Assembly: GCA_903865775.1 (NCBI GenBank)
Contig: CAIPKZ010000309.1
Location: 1-34,568, forward strand
Direction: 5' to 3'
Origin: an uncultured Prolixibacteraceae bacterium
Lineage (GTDB): Bacteria; Bacteroidota; Bacteroidia; Bacteroidales; Prolixibacteraceae
Length of the DNA stretch: 34,568 nucleotides
Part shown: positions 17,368 to 26,554 of the stretch, one piece after another
Position numbering within the stretch: position 1 is the stretch's first letter
Layout: each line of letters begins with the position of its first letter
Translations under genes and position numbers: made by a program
Notes under the pieces: generated by a model
What the model was told of the DNA's origin: nothing
What the model saw: the letters and a program-made list of their open reading frames with translations, nothing else
The model's database searches: none

Positions 17368-20019
17368 ATGAAGAAACTGATTTTATCCCTTCTGCTCCTC
17401 GTACTTGCAAGTAGCAGTTTCAGTCAAGCGCAAAAAGTCACCGATGTCTGGGTGGTTTTTAAAACACATTTTGATTTGGGCTTCACCGATTTGCCTGAAA
17501 ATGTATTTGAGAAATACAGAGGTGAAATGATGGATAAAGCTTTGGACATCATCGAAAAAAATGCTCAGCTATCTCCTGAGAAACGTTTTGCCTGGACAGT
17601 TGCCGGATGGCCACTGCAAGCCCAGATTCTGGGTCCCGAACAAACTCCCGGGCGAAAAGTCCGGATTGAAAAGGCAATCAGGGAAGGTGCATTAGTTGTT
17701 CATGGTCTGCCATTTACCATGCATACCGAATCGCTCGATTATGAAGATTTGGTCAGGGGATTAGAGTACTCATCTCAAATTTCACGCACTTACGGGGTTC
17801 CTTTAGCCATAAGTGCAAAAATGACCGATGTTCCCAGTCATTCATGGGTGCTTCCTACTTTACTGAATCATGCCGGTATAAAATTTTTACAATTAGGCTG
17901 TAATCCGGCAAGTCAGTATCCGCGGGTTCCGGAGTTGTTTTGGTGGGAAGGTGCCGATGGTTCAAAAATACTTTGTAACTATACAGCTTTGTATGGCTCT
18001 GATATAAAGCCAACTAAAGACTGGCCATGCAAAAATTATTTAGCGATGGTAATGACTGGCGATAACCAGGGACCACCGACGGAGCAGGATATTGATAAAT
18101 TATTGACCTATGCAGAAACTGAAATTCCCGGAATAAAAATTCATTTTGGCACTCTTGATGATTTTACAAAAGCCATCATTGCTGAGAATCCCAATTTGCC
18201 TACAATAAAAGGTGATGCACCCGATACCTGGATTCACGGATTACTTTCAAACCCTCAGGAAACTAAAATTGCACGAAATATCCGACCTTTAGAATCAGTT
18301 CTTGAAGGATTGAATACACAAATGGGAATTTGGGGTATAACCGTTGAATCAATTTCAGCAAAACTGGCCAGGGCATTTGACCAAAGTCTTTTGTACGGTG
18401 AACACACCTGGGGAATGAATGCCGAATATGGACCACGTTTCAGCTTTGGCGATGATTGGAAAAAATGGATGCAAGCAGCATCAGCAGAACCCATTCCTGA
18501 AATTGGTGATTACTCAAAGTTGAAAAACAGCGACGCCATAAACACAGACAAAGGAAGCAAAAGAAAGTGGTTGATGTCCTATGAGAATAAGCGGCAATAC
18601 ATCCGAAACACAAATGAAATAGTAAGCAATGAGTTAATTTCACATCTCAGTTTACTTGCCAGATCAGTTGAAATAGAAGGAAAGCGTTTGGTCGTTTATA
18701 ATCCGCTTCCCTGGAAACGTTCAGGAATGGTTGAACTACCCGGGGCAAAAGGAAATTTCATTTTTGTAAAAGATATTTCGCCAAGTGGATATGTTACCAT
18801 ATCTGAAAAGAATCTGAAAAAAGAAACCGTTTCAACGGATGACAAAACCTTACTTAATACTCCCTTTTTTACTGCAGTCTTCGATCTGAAGAGAGGTGGT
18901 ATTTCTTCTTTAAAAGAGAATAATAGCGGCCGTGAGTTGGTTGATCAATCTTCTGTTTATGTCATGGGTCAGTTCTTACACGAACGTTTTAGCTCCAATG
19001 AAGTGGATTCCTGGTGGAATGCTTATACCCGCATAAAGGAAGGATGGGGGCTCAATGATTTAGGCAAACCCGGCATACTTACGGCTGATAAACTTCCCTA
19101 TCTGGCCTTTACACCAAAAAAATGGAAATTGTCGGTAACTCATACCAATGTTGCAGATGTAGCTGTTTTGTCAGCCACAGAAACGCAAGGCTATGCCAAA
19201 GGTTATACCATGAGTTTTACTTTTCCGCGTAATGAAGCTTATGTGGATGTGGAATGGAATGTTGATACCAAAACCCCCGAAAAACATCCTGAAGGAGGTT
19301 GGCTGTGTTTCCCGTTTGCCATTGACAAGCCTACATTTACGATAGGTCGTCTGGGTGGTCCGATAAATCCTGCTACAGATATTATTTCTGGAACCAACAG
19401 AAATTTAATGGCTGTAAATACCGGCGTAGCAATTACACAAGCCGATAACACCGGTGTGGCCTTATCACCAATTGATTCACCTCTGCTGAGTTTTGGAGAA
19501 CCAGGCTTGTGGAAGTTTTCGATGGATTATGTTCCCACGATTCCATCCGTTTTTGTCAATTTGTGCAACAACATGTGGAATACCAATTTCCCTTTGTGGC
19601 AGGAAGGTTCATGGAATGAAAGGGTGCGTATCTGGACGAAACCCAAAAATGAACAAACAGTATCCAACCTTGTAAAGAACTCGTGGGAAGCACGAATTCC
19701 ATTGCTGGTTGGATCTGCAGAAGGACCTGCAGGTAAATTGGAGCTTGAAAAACAAGGACTGTCTCTTTCCCGTGAAGGGATTTTGATAACAGCATTTGGT
19801 GAAAATCCTGATGGTAAGGATACTCTCTTGCGTTTGTGGGAGCAGGCCGGAGTTTCTGGTATTTGTAAAGTGAAACTCCCGGAGGGCATTCATGTGTCAT
19901 TTGTACAGCCAGTGAACCTGCGTGGTGAAAAAGAAGGTGAAATTATACAAGTGGAAAATTTTGAATTTTCTTTTAATTTGAATAGGTACACACCGGCATC
20001 ATTTTTATTGGTCCAATAA
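17368..20019 (+). CDS. Exported GH38-like (DUF5054-type) putative alpha-mannosidase
   Basis: 883 residues with a signal peptide (MKKLILSLLLLVLASSSFSQA). The N-terminal catalytic half resembles the GH38/57 seven-stranded barrel and DUF5054 proteins. Candidate zinc and catalytic residues are His34 and Asp36 in FKTHFDLGFTD, the nucleophile-position Asp154 in KMTDVPSHSW, and His346 in LLYGEHTWGM. HGLPFTMHTESLD and NPASQYP are further family-like motifs. From about residue 440 a beta-rich C-terminal region like that of GH38 follows. The expected reaction is retaining hydrolysis of alpha-mannosides with zinc, but DUF5054 proteins are poorly studied and another alpha-glycoside is possible. It lies between GH92-CE7 and the six-hairpin gene on the same strand, with 198- and 131-base gaps. 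Confidence 0.78.
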   Translation: MKKLILSLLLLVLASSSFSQAQKVTDVWVVFKTHFDLGFTDLPENVFEKYRGEMMDKALDIIEKNAQLSPEKRFAWTVAGWPLQAQILGPEQTPGRKVRIEKAIREGALVVHGLPFTMHTESLDYEDLVRGLEYSSQISRTYGVPLAISAKMTDVPSHSWVLPTLLNHAGIKFLQLGCNPASQYPRVPELFWWEGADGSKILCNYTALYGSDIKPTKDWPCKNYLAMVMTGDNQGPPTEQDIDKLLTYAETEIPGIKIHFGTLDDFTKAIIAENPNLPTIKGDAPDTWIHGLLSNPQETKIARNIRPLESVLEGLNTQMGIWGITVESISAKLARAFDQSLLYGEHTWGMNAEYGPRFSFGDDWKKWMQAASAEPIPEIGDYSKLKNSDAINTDKGSKRKWLMSYENKRQYIRNTNEIVSNELISHLSLLARSVEIEGKRLVVYNPLPWKRSGMVELPGAKGNFIFVKDISPSGYVTISEKNLKKETVSTDDKTLLNTPFFTAVFDLKRGGISSLKENNSGRELVDQSSVYVMGQFLHERFSSNEVDSWWNAYTRIKEGWGLNDLGKPGILTADKLPYLAFTPKKWKLSVTHTNVADVAVLSATETQGYAKGYTMSFTFPRNEAYVDVEWNVDTKTPEKHPEGGWLCFPFAIDKPTFTIGRLGGPINPATDIISGTNRNLMAVNTGVAITQADNTGVALSPIDSPLLSFGEPGLWKFSMDYVPTIPSVFVNLCNNMWNTNFPLWQEGSWNERVRIWTKPKNEQTVSNLVKNSWEARIPLLVGSAEGPAGKLELEKQGLSLSREGILITAFGENPDGKDTLLRLWEQAGVSGICKVKLPEGIHVSFVQPVNLRGEKEGEIIQVENFEFSFNLNRYTPASFLLVQ

Positions 20020-20150
20020 AAATTTTGGTTAAGGAAGTTGGACTGAGAATGCTGCTACATGGAATTGCATCGTTTATTATTGAATAGACTTAAGACCTAT
20101 TAATGATTAAGGCTGAAGAATCACTTAAACTTTAAATACAGATTAATCCG

Positions 20151-22139
20151 ATGAAAAAAAACGTACTACTTATTTTTGTTCTGAGCTTTTTTTGTATTGT
20201 TGAAGCACAGGCAGAGGATAACCGCTGGAGAATCAATGAAACCGGAGGTATTTCCTGGATTGTTTCTGATCAGATTCCTCACCGCGATCATATTGAAATG
20301 AGCGGCAAATACATTTCTGCAGTTATTCGTTACGGGGTCAATGCTGATCAGTCATTTTGGATTAGCCGGGATATTGTCTGGCCAATGTTACGAACGATTC
20401 CAAATAATACTCATGCCAGCCTGATCCGTTCGTTTAATGTTGATCCTGTCACAATGATCTCAGTCAACAAACGATTGGTAAAGGAAGAGAAAGTGACAGA
20501 GATTATTTTAAATGGAAAAATTGAGGTAAAAAGCACACTCAACGGAACTCTTGAGTTGAAAAGAACTCTTTTCCCATCTACAGATCTGCCGGTTTTTGGT
20601 GAAAAGTATGAACTGACCAATTCCGGAAATAAACCAGTTACTATAGAGATTCCGGAAATTAATATTCAATACAATACCCGCCCTGATGAAGGAGTTGAAG
20701 GGAGCTACACCTTGCAAACCCGATCTAAAAACTTTGGTGCATTCGAGCTTCAGCCCAAAGAATCAGTAACTTTCTACCTCTGTTTTTCAGGATTTAAAAG
20801 CGGACAGAATATAGTTGAACCTGATATTGAAAATGAATTGAACAAGCGCAATGACCTGCTGACCCGCTTTAGTCAGAATCTGGTATTGGAAACACCCGAT
20901 GAGGTACTGAACCGGGCTTTTGCCTTTGCAAAGATCCGTGCCGCCGAAAGTATATATCAAACCAAGGGAGGCCCAATGCATGGTCCGGGCGGATTAAGCT
21001 ATTATGCTGCCATTTGGGCCAACGATCAGGCCGAATACATCAATCCTTTCTTTCCATATCTGGGGTACGATTACGGAATTGAATCGGCAGTAAATGCCTA
21101 TCGTTATTTTGCAGGGTTCATGAATCCGGAGTATAAACCTCTTCCATGTTCAATCATCGCTGAAGGTACAGATATCTGGAATGGAGCGGGTGACCGGGGA
21201 GATGGAGCTATGGTGGCCTATGGAGCAGCCCGTTTTGCTCTTTCTTTGGGCAATAAGGTGACGGCAGAAAAGCTTTGGCCTTTGATTGAATGGTGTCTGG
21301 AATACAATAGGCGCAAACTGAATAGTCAGGGTGTTGTAAGTTCTGATTCGGATGAACTTGAAGGCCGGTTCCCGGCAGGCACGGCCAATTTGTGTACATC
21401 TTCATTGTATTACGATGCACTTATTTCTGCATCGTACCTGGGCGAATCACTTGGAAAGAATAAAAAACAACTTTCGGTATACAGAGCACAGGCATCAAAA
21501 ATTAAAGCCAACATCGAAAAATATTTTGGAGCAAAGGTGATGGGATTTGATACTTACCGGTATTATGAAGGAAATGATAAACTGCGGGCTTGGATTTGTA
21601 TGCCGCTAACAGTAAATATCTTTGACCGCAAACAAGCAACCATCAATGCCTTGTTCTCGCCTGAACTTTGGACAACCGACGGCCTTGCCTCTCAGGCTGG
21701 CGATAAAACCTTCTGGGACCGGTCAACCCTTTACGCACTCCGGGGTGTATTTGCCGCCGGAGACATTGAGCGTGGATTAAAATTTCTGCAATATTATTCT
21801 AACCGCAGATTGCTCGGGGAACATGTTCCATATCCTGTTGAGGCATATCCGGAAGGTAACCAGCGCCACCTTTCTGCTGAAAGCGGATTGTATTGCCGGG
21901 TTTTTACAGAAGGTTTGTTCGGTATTCGTCCGGTAGCGCTGAATAGTTTTCTGGTTACTCCTCAATTGCCCGGTTCGTGGAACTATATGAAATTGAAAAA
22001 GGTTCACGGTTTTCAGAAGGAGTTTGACATTGACGTAAAACGTGAAGGAGAGAAAATCAGGTTGACTGTTACTTGCGGCGGAGCTCTGATTATAAATAAA
22101 TTAATCGATAATGGTTCAGGCCAAACAGTCAAATTTTAA
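20151..22139 (+). CDS. Exported six-hairpin (alpha/alpha)6-barrel glycosidase, substrate unknown
   Basis: 662 residues with a signal peptide cleaved near AQA-ED (about residue 22). Residues about 25-235 form a beta-sandwich; about 240-600 look like a six-hairpin alpha/alpha toroid, with GGLSYYAAIWANDQAEYINPF, GTDIWNGAGDRGDGAM, FWDRSTLYALRGV and GEHVPYPVEAYPEGNQRH in successive hairpins; a short beta tail ends the chain. This matches six-hairpin glycosidases related to GH78/GH95/GH127-type clans, but I cannot place it in one CAZy family. Acidic residues in WANDQAEY and PVEAYPEG are candidate catalytic groups. It is followed after 50 bases by the GH101-like gene and is presumably co-expressed with it. 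Confidence 0.75.
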   Translation: MKKNVLLIFVLSFFCIVEAQAEDNRWRINETGGISWIVSDQIPHRDHIEMSGKYISAVIRYGVNADQSFWISRDIVWPMLRTIPNNTHASLIRSFNVDPVTMISVNKRLVKEEKVTEIILNGKIEVKSTLNGTLELKRTLFPSTDLPVFGEKYELTNSGNKPVTIEIPEINIQYNTRPDEGVEGSYTLQTRSKNFGAFELQPKESVTFYLCFSGFKSGQNIVEPDIENELNKRNDLLTRFSQNLVLETPDEVLNRAFAFAKIRAAESIYQTKGGPMHGPGGLSYYAAIWANDQAEYINPFFPYLGYDYGIESAVNAYRYFAGFMNPEYKPLPCSIIAEGTDIWNGAGDRGDGAMVAYGAARFALSLGNKVTAEKLWPLIEWCLEYNRRKLNSQGVVSSDSDELEGRFPAGTANLCTSSLYYDALISASYLGESLGKNKKQLSVYRAQASKIKANIEKYFGAKVMGFDTYRYYEGNDKLRAWICMPLTVNIFDRKQATINALFSPELWTTDGLASQAGDKTFWDRSTLYALRGVFAAGDIERGLKFLQYYSNRRLLGEHVPYPVEAYPEGNQRHLSAESGLYCRVFTEGLFGIRPVALNSFLVTPQLPGSWNYMKLKKVHGFQKEFDIDVKREGEKIRLTVTCGGALIINKLIDNGSGQTVKF

Positions 22140-22189
22140 CAGCATAGGAAGCAATTCAGTGTATTTATTCCATTTAAATATCCATTGTT

Positions 22190-23584
22190 ATGAAAATTAA
22201 AATTCAAAAATTAAGGATGAGAGGAATGCTTGTGAGAAACAAATTCAATTTTCTTGTTTTGATATTCCTGATCATCGGTATGGCCTGTAATCACATTATT
22301 AATAAACAGAAAGCAACAGATGTTTCAGGTGAATATTATGATTGGACAAAAACCATGCAGCCAGAAAATCCATGGGTACATGATTACAATAAAACATTGG
22401 TGATGAAAATGTTCCTCTGTAGCCGCAATGCAGATGGAAATGTAGAAAAGGTATACCTTAGATTTGCTGATGTACTGGAAGTCGTGCGTAAAATCGATAA
22501 TCTTACTCTTGGAATTCCAAAGATTGTTTACCTGGTAGGATGGCAATATAACGGACATGATTCAAAATATCCGGCATGGGGTGAAGTCAATGAGAGTTTA
22601 AAAAGAGAGAAGGATAGTACTGCTCTTGAGAGTTTAAAGTGGCTGATTACAAAGGCAAAATCATACCATACAGTCATCAGTCTGCATATCAATATGATCG
22701 ATGCATTTCAGGATAGTCCTCTTTGGTCTGAATATTTGGCAAAAGATATCATTGCCAAAAATAAAAAAGGTGAACCGATAAAAGGAGAAATATTTAATGG
22801 CATGCAATCTTATCAGTTAAGTTACGCACAAGAATGGAAATTGGGTTATGCGCAACAACGCATTGACAATCTGATAAAAATGATTCCTGAGCTAAAAGAA
22901 GGCGGAACAATTCATATTGATGCTTTTCACTCAATGAGGGCAAGTGGTATTAATGAGCAGATTAGTCCATATTTGGATATTTCTATCGATGAGGAAATCA
23001 GCACCCAGCGTAAAATATTCAGATACTGGCGAAACCAAGGGATCGATGTAACCTGTGAAGGAGGAATTTATTGGCTTCGAAAGGATCCTTTTATCGGTTT
23101 GCAGGCGATGTCGTGGCATTATGATGAAATGACTTTTGCAAATTCTGACTGGCCTAAAAAGCCTGCAAATTTCAGTTCCTTGCCTGCTCAATTTTCCGGA
23201 TATACTGCCATGCAATCTGAAAATGAAATCAAGAATGATCCTGATAAATTATCAGGACTGTTGGAGCAGTTTTGCCTGAAATTGGTGCCATGGTATTATA
23301 AAAGAAATTCGGATGTCTCAAAAGGGGGCACAGTCATTATTTCGGAAGATGAAGTTATTTGCCCGATTTTATGGAAGGATAAAGCGCTGGTTGCATTCAA
23401 TAGAACTGCAGAAATAAGAGAGAAAAAGATACTGCTTCCTACCACTTGGGTGGGTGTAAACGAAGTTCAATTGTTTGAATTAACGATAGACGGACTGATA
23501 CCAAAATCGGTAGTGAAAGTGACTAATGGTGTTATCTATCTGAGTATTAAGAAAAACCTGCCATCGGTGATAATGCCAATTTAA
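22190..23584 (+). CDS. GH101-like (endo-alpha-N-acetylgalactosaminidase-type) TIM-barrel lipoprotein
   Basis: 464 residues with a lipoprotein signal ending LIFLIIGMAC (Cys33), so probably surface- or membrane-anchored. The body resembles the catalytic barrel of GH101 enzymes, which release core-1 disaccharides from mucin-type O-glycoproteins: IPKIVYLVGWQYNGHDSKYP, the strand VISLHINMIDAF, then GGTIHIDAFHS with candidate nucleophile Asp244 and IDVTCEGGIYWL with candidate acid Glu290. Genuine GH101 proteins exceed 1000 residues with several accessory domains; here only the barrel and a short beta C-terminus are present. The two candidates are 46 residues apart, more than I recall for GH101, so substrate transfer is uncertain. 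It is the last gene of the plus arm. Confidence 0.68.
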   Translation: MKIKIQKLRMRGMLVRNKFNFLVLIFLIIGMACNHIINKQKATDVSGEYYDWTKTMQPENPWVHDYNKTLVMKMFLCSRNADGNVEKVYLRFADVLEVVRKIDNLTLGIPKIVYLVGWQYNGHDSKYPAWGEVNESLKREKDSTALESLKWLITKAKSYHTVISLHINMIDAFQDSPLWSEYLAKDIIAKNKKGEPIKGEIFNGMQSYQLSYAQEWKLGYAQQRIDNLIKMIPELKEGGTIHIDAFHSMRASGINEQISPYLDISIDEEISTQRKIFRYWRNQGIDVTCEGGIYWLRKDPFIGLQAMSWHYDEMTFANSDWPKKPANFSSLPAQFSGYTAMQSENEIKNDPDKLSGLLEQFCLKLVPWYYKRNSDVSKGGTVIISEDEVICPILWKDKALVAFNRTAEIREKKILLPTTWVGVNEVQLFELTIDGLIPKSVVKVTNGVIYLSIKKNLPSVIMPI

Positions 23585-23608
23585 TTACTGCCTTATCGGT
23601 CAAAAAAA

Positions 23609-23639
23609 TGACCCATAATTGTTCGTCAATCATGGGTCA
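23609..23639 (-). terminator. Rho-independent terminator of the SusCD operon
   Basis: On the minus strand TGACCCATGATTG, a 5-base loop and CAATTATGGGTCA form a 13-position stem with one mismatch, followed directly by a run of seven T. It is 26 bases beyond the propeller-phosphoesterase stop. It may also stop the convergent plus arm, whose last gene ends 25 bases away. Confidence 0.8.
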
Positions 23640-23664
23640 AAGAAGGTCAATATTTTTTTGGAGT

Positions 23665-26463
23665 TTATTTTTTCTCCCGGTTTTTCAACCGGTACTCATC
23701 TTTTTCCTTGCTTTCACGGATCATATCTTCCATATTATCCATTTCGGGCGATTCTTTCAAGGCTTTCCAGTTGAAATTTTCGTCGAAGGGATCAAGGGCT
23801 TTTTGCGGATTAAAAACCTGTGGATCAACGGGAACGGCATCATATGGTTTTAAATCGGGCGTTTCTGTAAATGAATCGGCCAAATCAGAAGCTCCAGCAT
23901 CGTATTGGTTTAAATACGGAAGTCCAAGAATATTCCAAAACGTTTTAAAAATGCTTCCAAAACTGTTATGCAAATGGCTCACATAATCTTTTTTCACCCA
24001 TGGCGAAATCAGCATTAAAATACTGCGGTGTGCATCAACATGATCGACTCCACCCTGGGCATCATCTTCGGTAATTACAATGAGCATGTTCTTCCAATAG
24101 GGTGTGTGTGAAAGAAATTCGACAATTCTTCCAATAGCCAGATCATTATCTGCCATATAGCTTTCGCAGAATGGATATCCTGCTTCGGGCCGGTCACCGG
24201 CACCGTGGTCATTCGAAATAATCATGGTCACGAATGCTGGCATGGTATCTTTTCCGGCCATCCATTTTTCATTAAATTCCTTTTTAAACTGATCGACCCG
24301 AAACTGATCGGGAATAGCAAGGTTGTAAGTAGGAAATTGTTTCGATGTGCGTGACCAAATAGGTTGAGGCAACGGAAAATTAATAAAATGGCGCATTCCC
24401 TGATATTTATACGATGCATCGTAAACAGCGGGATCGAACATGATGCTGCACCCAAAATTAAAGAAATCGATTTTGTTGCGTTCCAAATGGTCCCACATCG
24501 AGCCGGCTTCATTATAATCTTCCGGATAAATAGCACCTGCAGCATCGTTTATTCCATAAATACCGGGCGCTTTTGAACCGAATTTGAACGTGCGGTTTCC
24601 TCCATAAGTTGCGGCCGTGCAGGTTTCCACCCATTCATTCGGATAAGTATTTACAAGCCAACGATGGCCATCGGCAGAAACATCGGCGTCGACGTAAAAA
24701 TTATCGGAAATTGCAAAATCATTTGCCAGTTTTAAGTGATTCACCATGATATCGGCATTTTTCACCGAATCACTTCCCCGGTAATTGGTAAACGATGCGT
24801 CTTTTCCGTAGCGTGCCAGCGTAGAATCGCCATTCCCTTTTTTTATTTGCCCAAAAATTTCATCGTAGGTTCGATTTTCTTTCGAAATAAAAACGATGTG
24901 TTTAATTGGGCTTTCTTTTTCACCCGGAAAAAGTGGAATTGGATTGTTTATTCTGCTATTGAATTGCACATCTGAAGCCCGCTGAAATTGAAAATTGTTA
25001 TCAAGCACCTGTTTGGTTAAGTCTTTCAGTTCGCGTTCAGTTGGGATATCCATAATCTGAACCGTTCCTTTCATCAAAGAACCGATATAACTTCCTTCCG
25101 GACCGAGCTGAAAATCGGAACCTCCATTGGGACCACTACCAAAACCTTTGGCATTGGTTACCACGAGTTTTTTTCCGTCTGCAGTTACTTTTACCTTGGA
25201 TGGGAACCAGCCGGCAGGGATATGTCCGAGCACTTCAAAGGTTTCAGCATCTATAACAGCAACAGCATTAATTCCGGCTTCTGCCACGTATAATTTTTTT
25301 CCATCAGGCGAAACGGTGAGTCCAAACGGAATCACACCTCTGAAATTTCGTACCCGAATATCGGGTTTCAGTGAGATGGTTTGTACAATCGTATCTTTTT
25401 CGATTGAAATAACAGAAATATTATCGTTCGTACCATTACTTACAAAAACATATTTGCTGTTTGCAGCCAACGAATTGGGGCTCGAACCTCCCACTGCGGG
25501 AATGCCGTCAATCATTGACCCCACCAGTTGACCTGTTTTGGTTTTTGCGATCACCCTGGGGTTCTCCGGATTTTTCAGGCTTATAGTAAAAACAGAAAAA
25601 GCTTCAGGTGAATTCATTTCCCCTAAACCTGAAATATCAACACTGTCATTTTTAATTCCATGAATCATCTCTTCGCTTCCATAAGCAAAGGCAGGATATT
25701 TGTGCGCTTTTTCGATGATATTTTCCTTTGTAATTTCTTTGAACATCTGGTACTGAAACATTCCGACATTGGCCACATAAACTTTTTCTTCGTCAGGCGA
25801 CAAACAAATGCCAAATGGATACCGGCCAACTGGCACATTTTGAATCAACTTTCCGGATTCGGTATCAATGATTACTAATCTGAATCCAATCTGATCAACC
25901 GCATAAAGCCTTTTTCCATCTTTCGAAAGCACCAGGTCACCAATATAACCATCGGAATAATCCACCGTGCCGGAAACAAAACTACAATCGATAAAACCTT
26001 TTTTCTTTCCAGTTGTGATGTCGAAAATGAAAATTCTATTTTCCTGAGCTCCGGCCACATATACATTTTTATTATCGGGAGAAACAGCCAATCCCATAAA
26101 AACAGAAGCCAGTATTCCTTCTTCAGTTTCGGGGCCAGGCGGCACTTGTTGAACTTCCTGAGTTCCGGAACTAATATTACGGATGATTGTGATGGATAAT
26201 GGTGAAATTCCTGAATTGGCGGTAACTACAGTTTTTCCATCGGGACTGATGGTTAACCCAAACGGATGAGGCGCCACCATAATGCTTTTACCAAACGGTT
26301 TAATAATCCGACCGTTAGGAAGAATAGTTTCTCCTGTTTTATCAATTGTTACCATTCTGTTTCCGGCCGGAGGCGTAATAATCCAGGGATTGATTTTTCC
26401 ATTTTGAGAACAGGAACTAAAAAAAAGCACAACCAGAATAATTAAAGTATATCGATTGATCAT
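23665..26463 (-). CDS. Lipoprotein fusing a YVTN/YncE-type beta-propeller to a phosphoesterase domain
   Basis: 932 residues with lipobox FFSSC (Cys18). Residues about 50-480 hold repeated YVTN-like blades (PFGLTISPDGKTVVTANSG, AVSPDNKNVYVAGA, CLSPDEEKVYVANVG, VSPDGKKLYVAEAG). Residues about 520-890 are a phosphoesterase of the phospholipase C / acid phosphatase family in the alkaline phosphatase superfamily: ENRTYDEIFG (Glu529-Thr532), NDHG (751-754) and TEDDAQGGVDHVDAHRS (Glu799 to Ser814) are the expected metal and catalytic motifs. A charged helical tail ends the chain. It is the last gene of the SusC-SusD operon, 91 bases after the previous one. In this setting it may remove phosphate from the imported glycan, with the propeller binding it; this is inference from position. 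Confidence 0.87.
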   Translation of the reverse strand: MINRYTLIILVVLFFSSCSQNGKINPWIITPPAGNRMVTIDKTGETILPNGRIIKPFGKSIMVAPHPFGLTISPDGKTVVTANSGISPLSITIIRNISSGTQEVQQVPPGPETEEGILASVFMGLAVSPDNKNVYVAGAQENRIFIFDITTGKKKGFIDCSFVSGTVDYSDGYIGDLVLSKDGKRLYAVDQIGFRLVIIDTESGKLIQNVPVGRYPFGICLSPDEEKVYVANVGMFQYQMFKEITKENIIEKAHKYPAFAYGSEEMIHGIKNDSVDISGLGEMNSPEAFSVFTISLKNPENPRVIAKTKTGQLVGSMIDGIPAVGGSSPNSLAANSKYVFVSNGTNDNISVISIEKDTIVQTISLKPDIRVRNFRGVIPFGLTVSPDGKKLYVAEAGINAVAVIDAETFEVLGHIPAGWFPSKVKVTADGKKLVVTNAKGFGSGPNGGSDFQLGPEGSYIGSLMKGTVQIMDIPTERELKDLTKQVLDNNFQFQRASDVQFNSRINNPIPLFPGEKESPIKHIVFISKENRTYDEIFGQIKKGNGDSTLARYGKDASFTNYRGSDSVKNADIMVNHLKLANDFAISDNFYVDADVSADGHRWLVNTYPNEWVETCTAATYGGNRTFKFGSKAPGIYGINDAAGAIYPEDYNEAGSMWDHLERNKIDFFNFGCSIMFDPAVYDASYKYQGMRHFINFPLPQPIWSRTSKQFPTYNLAIPDQFRVDQFKKEFNEKWMAGKDTMPAFVTMIISNDHGAGDRPEAGYPFCESYMADNDLAIGRIVEFLSHTPYWKNMLIVITEDDAQGGVDHVDAHRSILMLISPWVKKDYVSHLHNSFGSIFKTFWNILGLPYLNQYDAGASDLADSFTETPDLKPYDAVPVDPQVFNPQKALDPFDENFNWKALKESPEMDNMEDMIRESKEKDEYRLKNREKK

Positions 26464-26554
26464 CGGTTTTTGTTTTTGTTGTAAGCAAGATTGGGCTAAA
26501 AAATTCAGAGGCCCTTTTATTCAAAAGCCTGTGAAAATATTGATCTGAGAAAAA

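Noticed and set aside
19527-19900. Overlapping minus-strand frames of 94-120 codons within the GH38-like gene
   Set aside because: Three overlapping frames over one well-supported coding sequence; typical antisense shadows.
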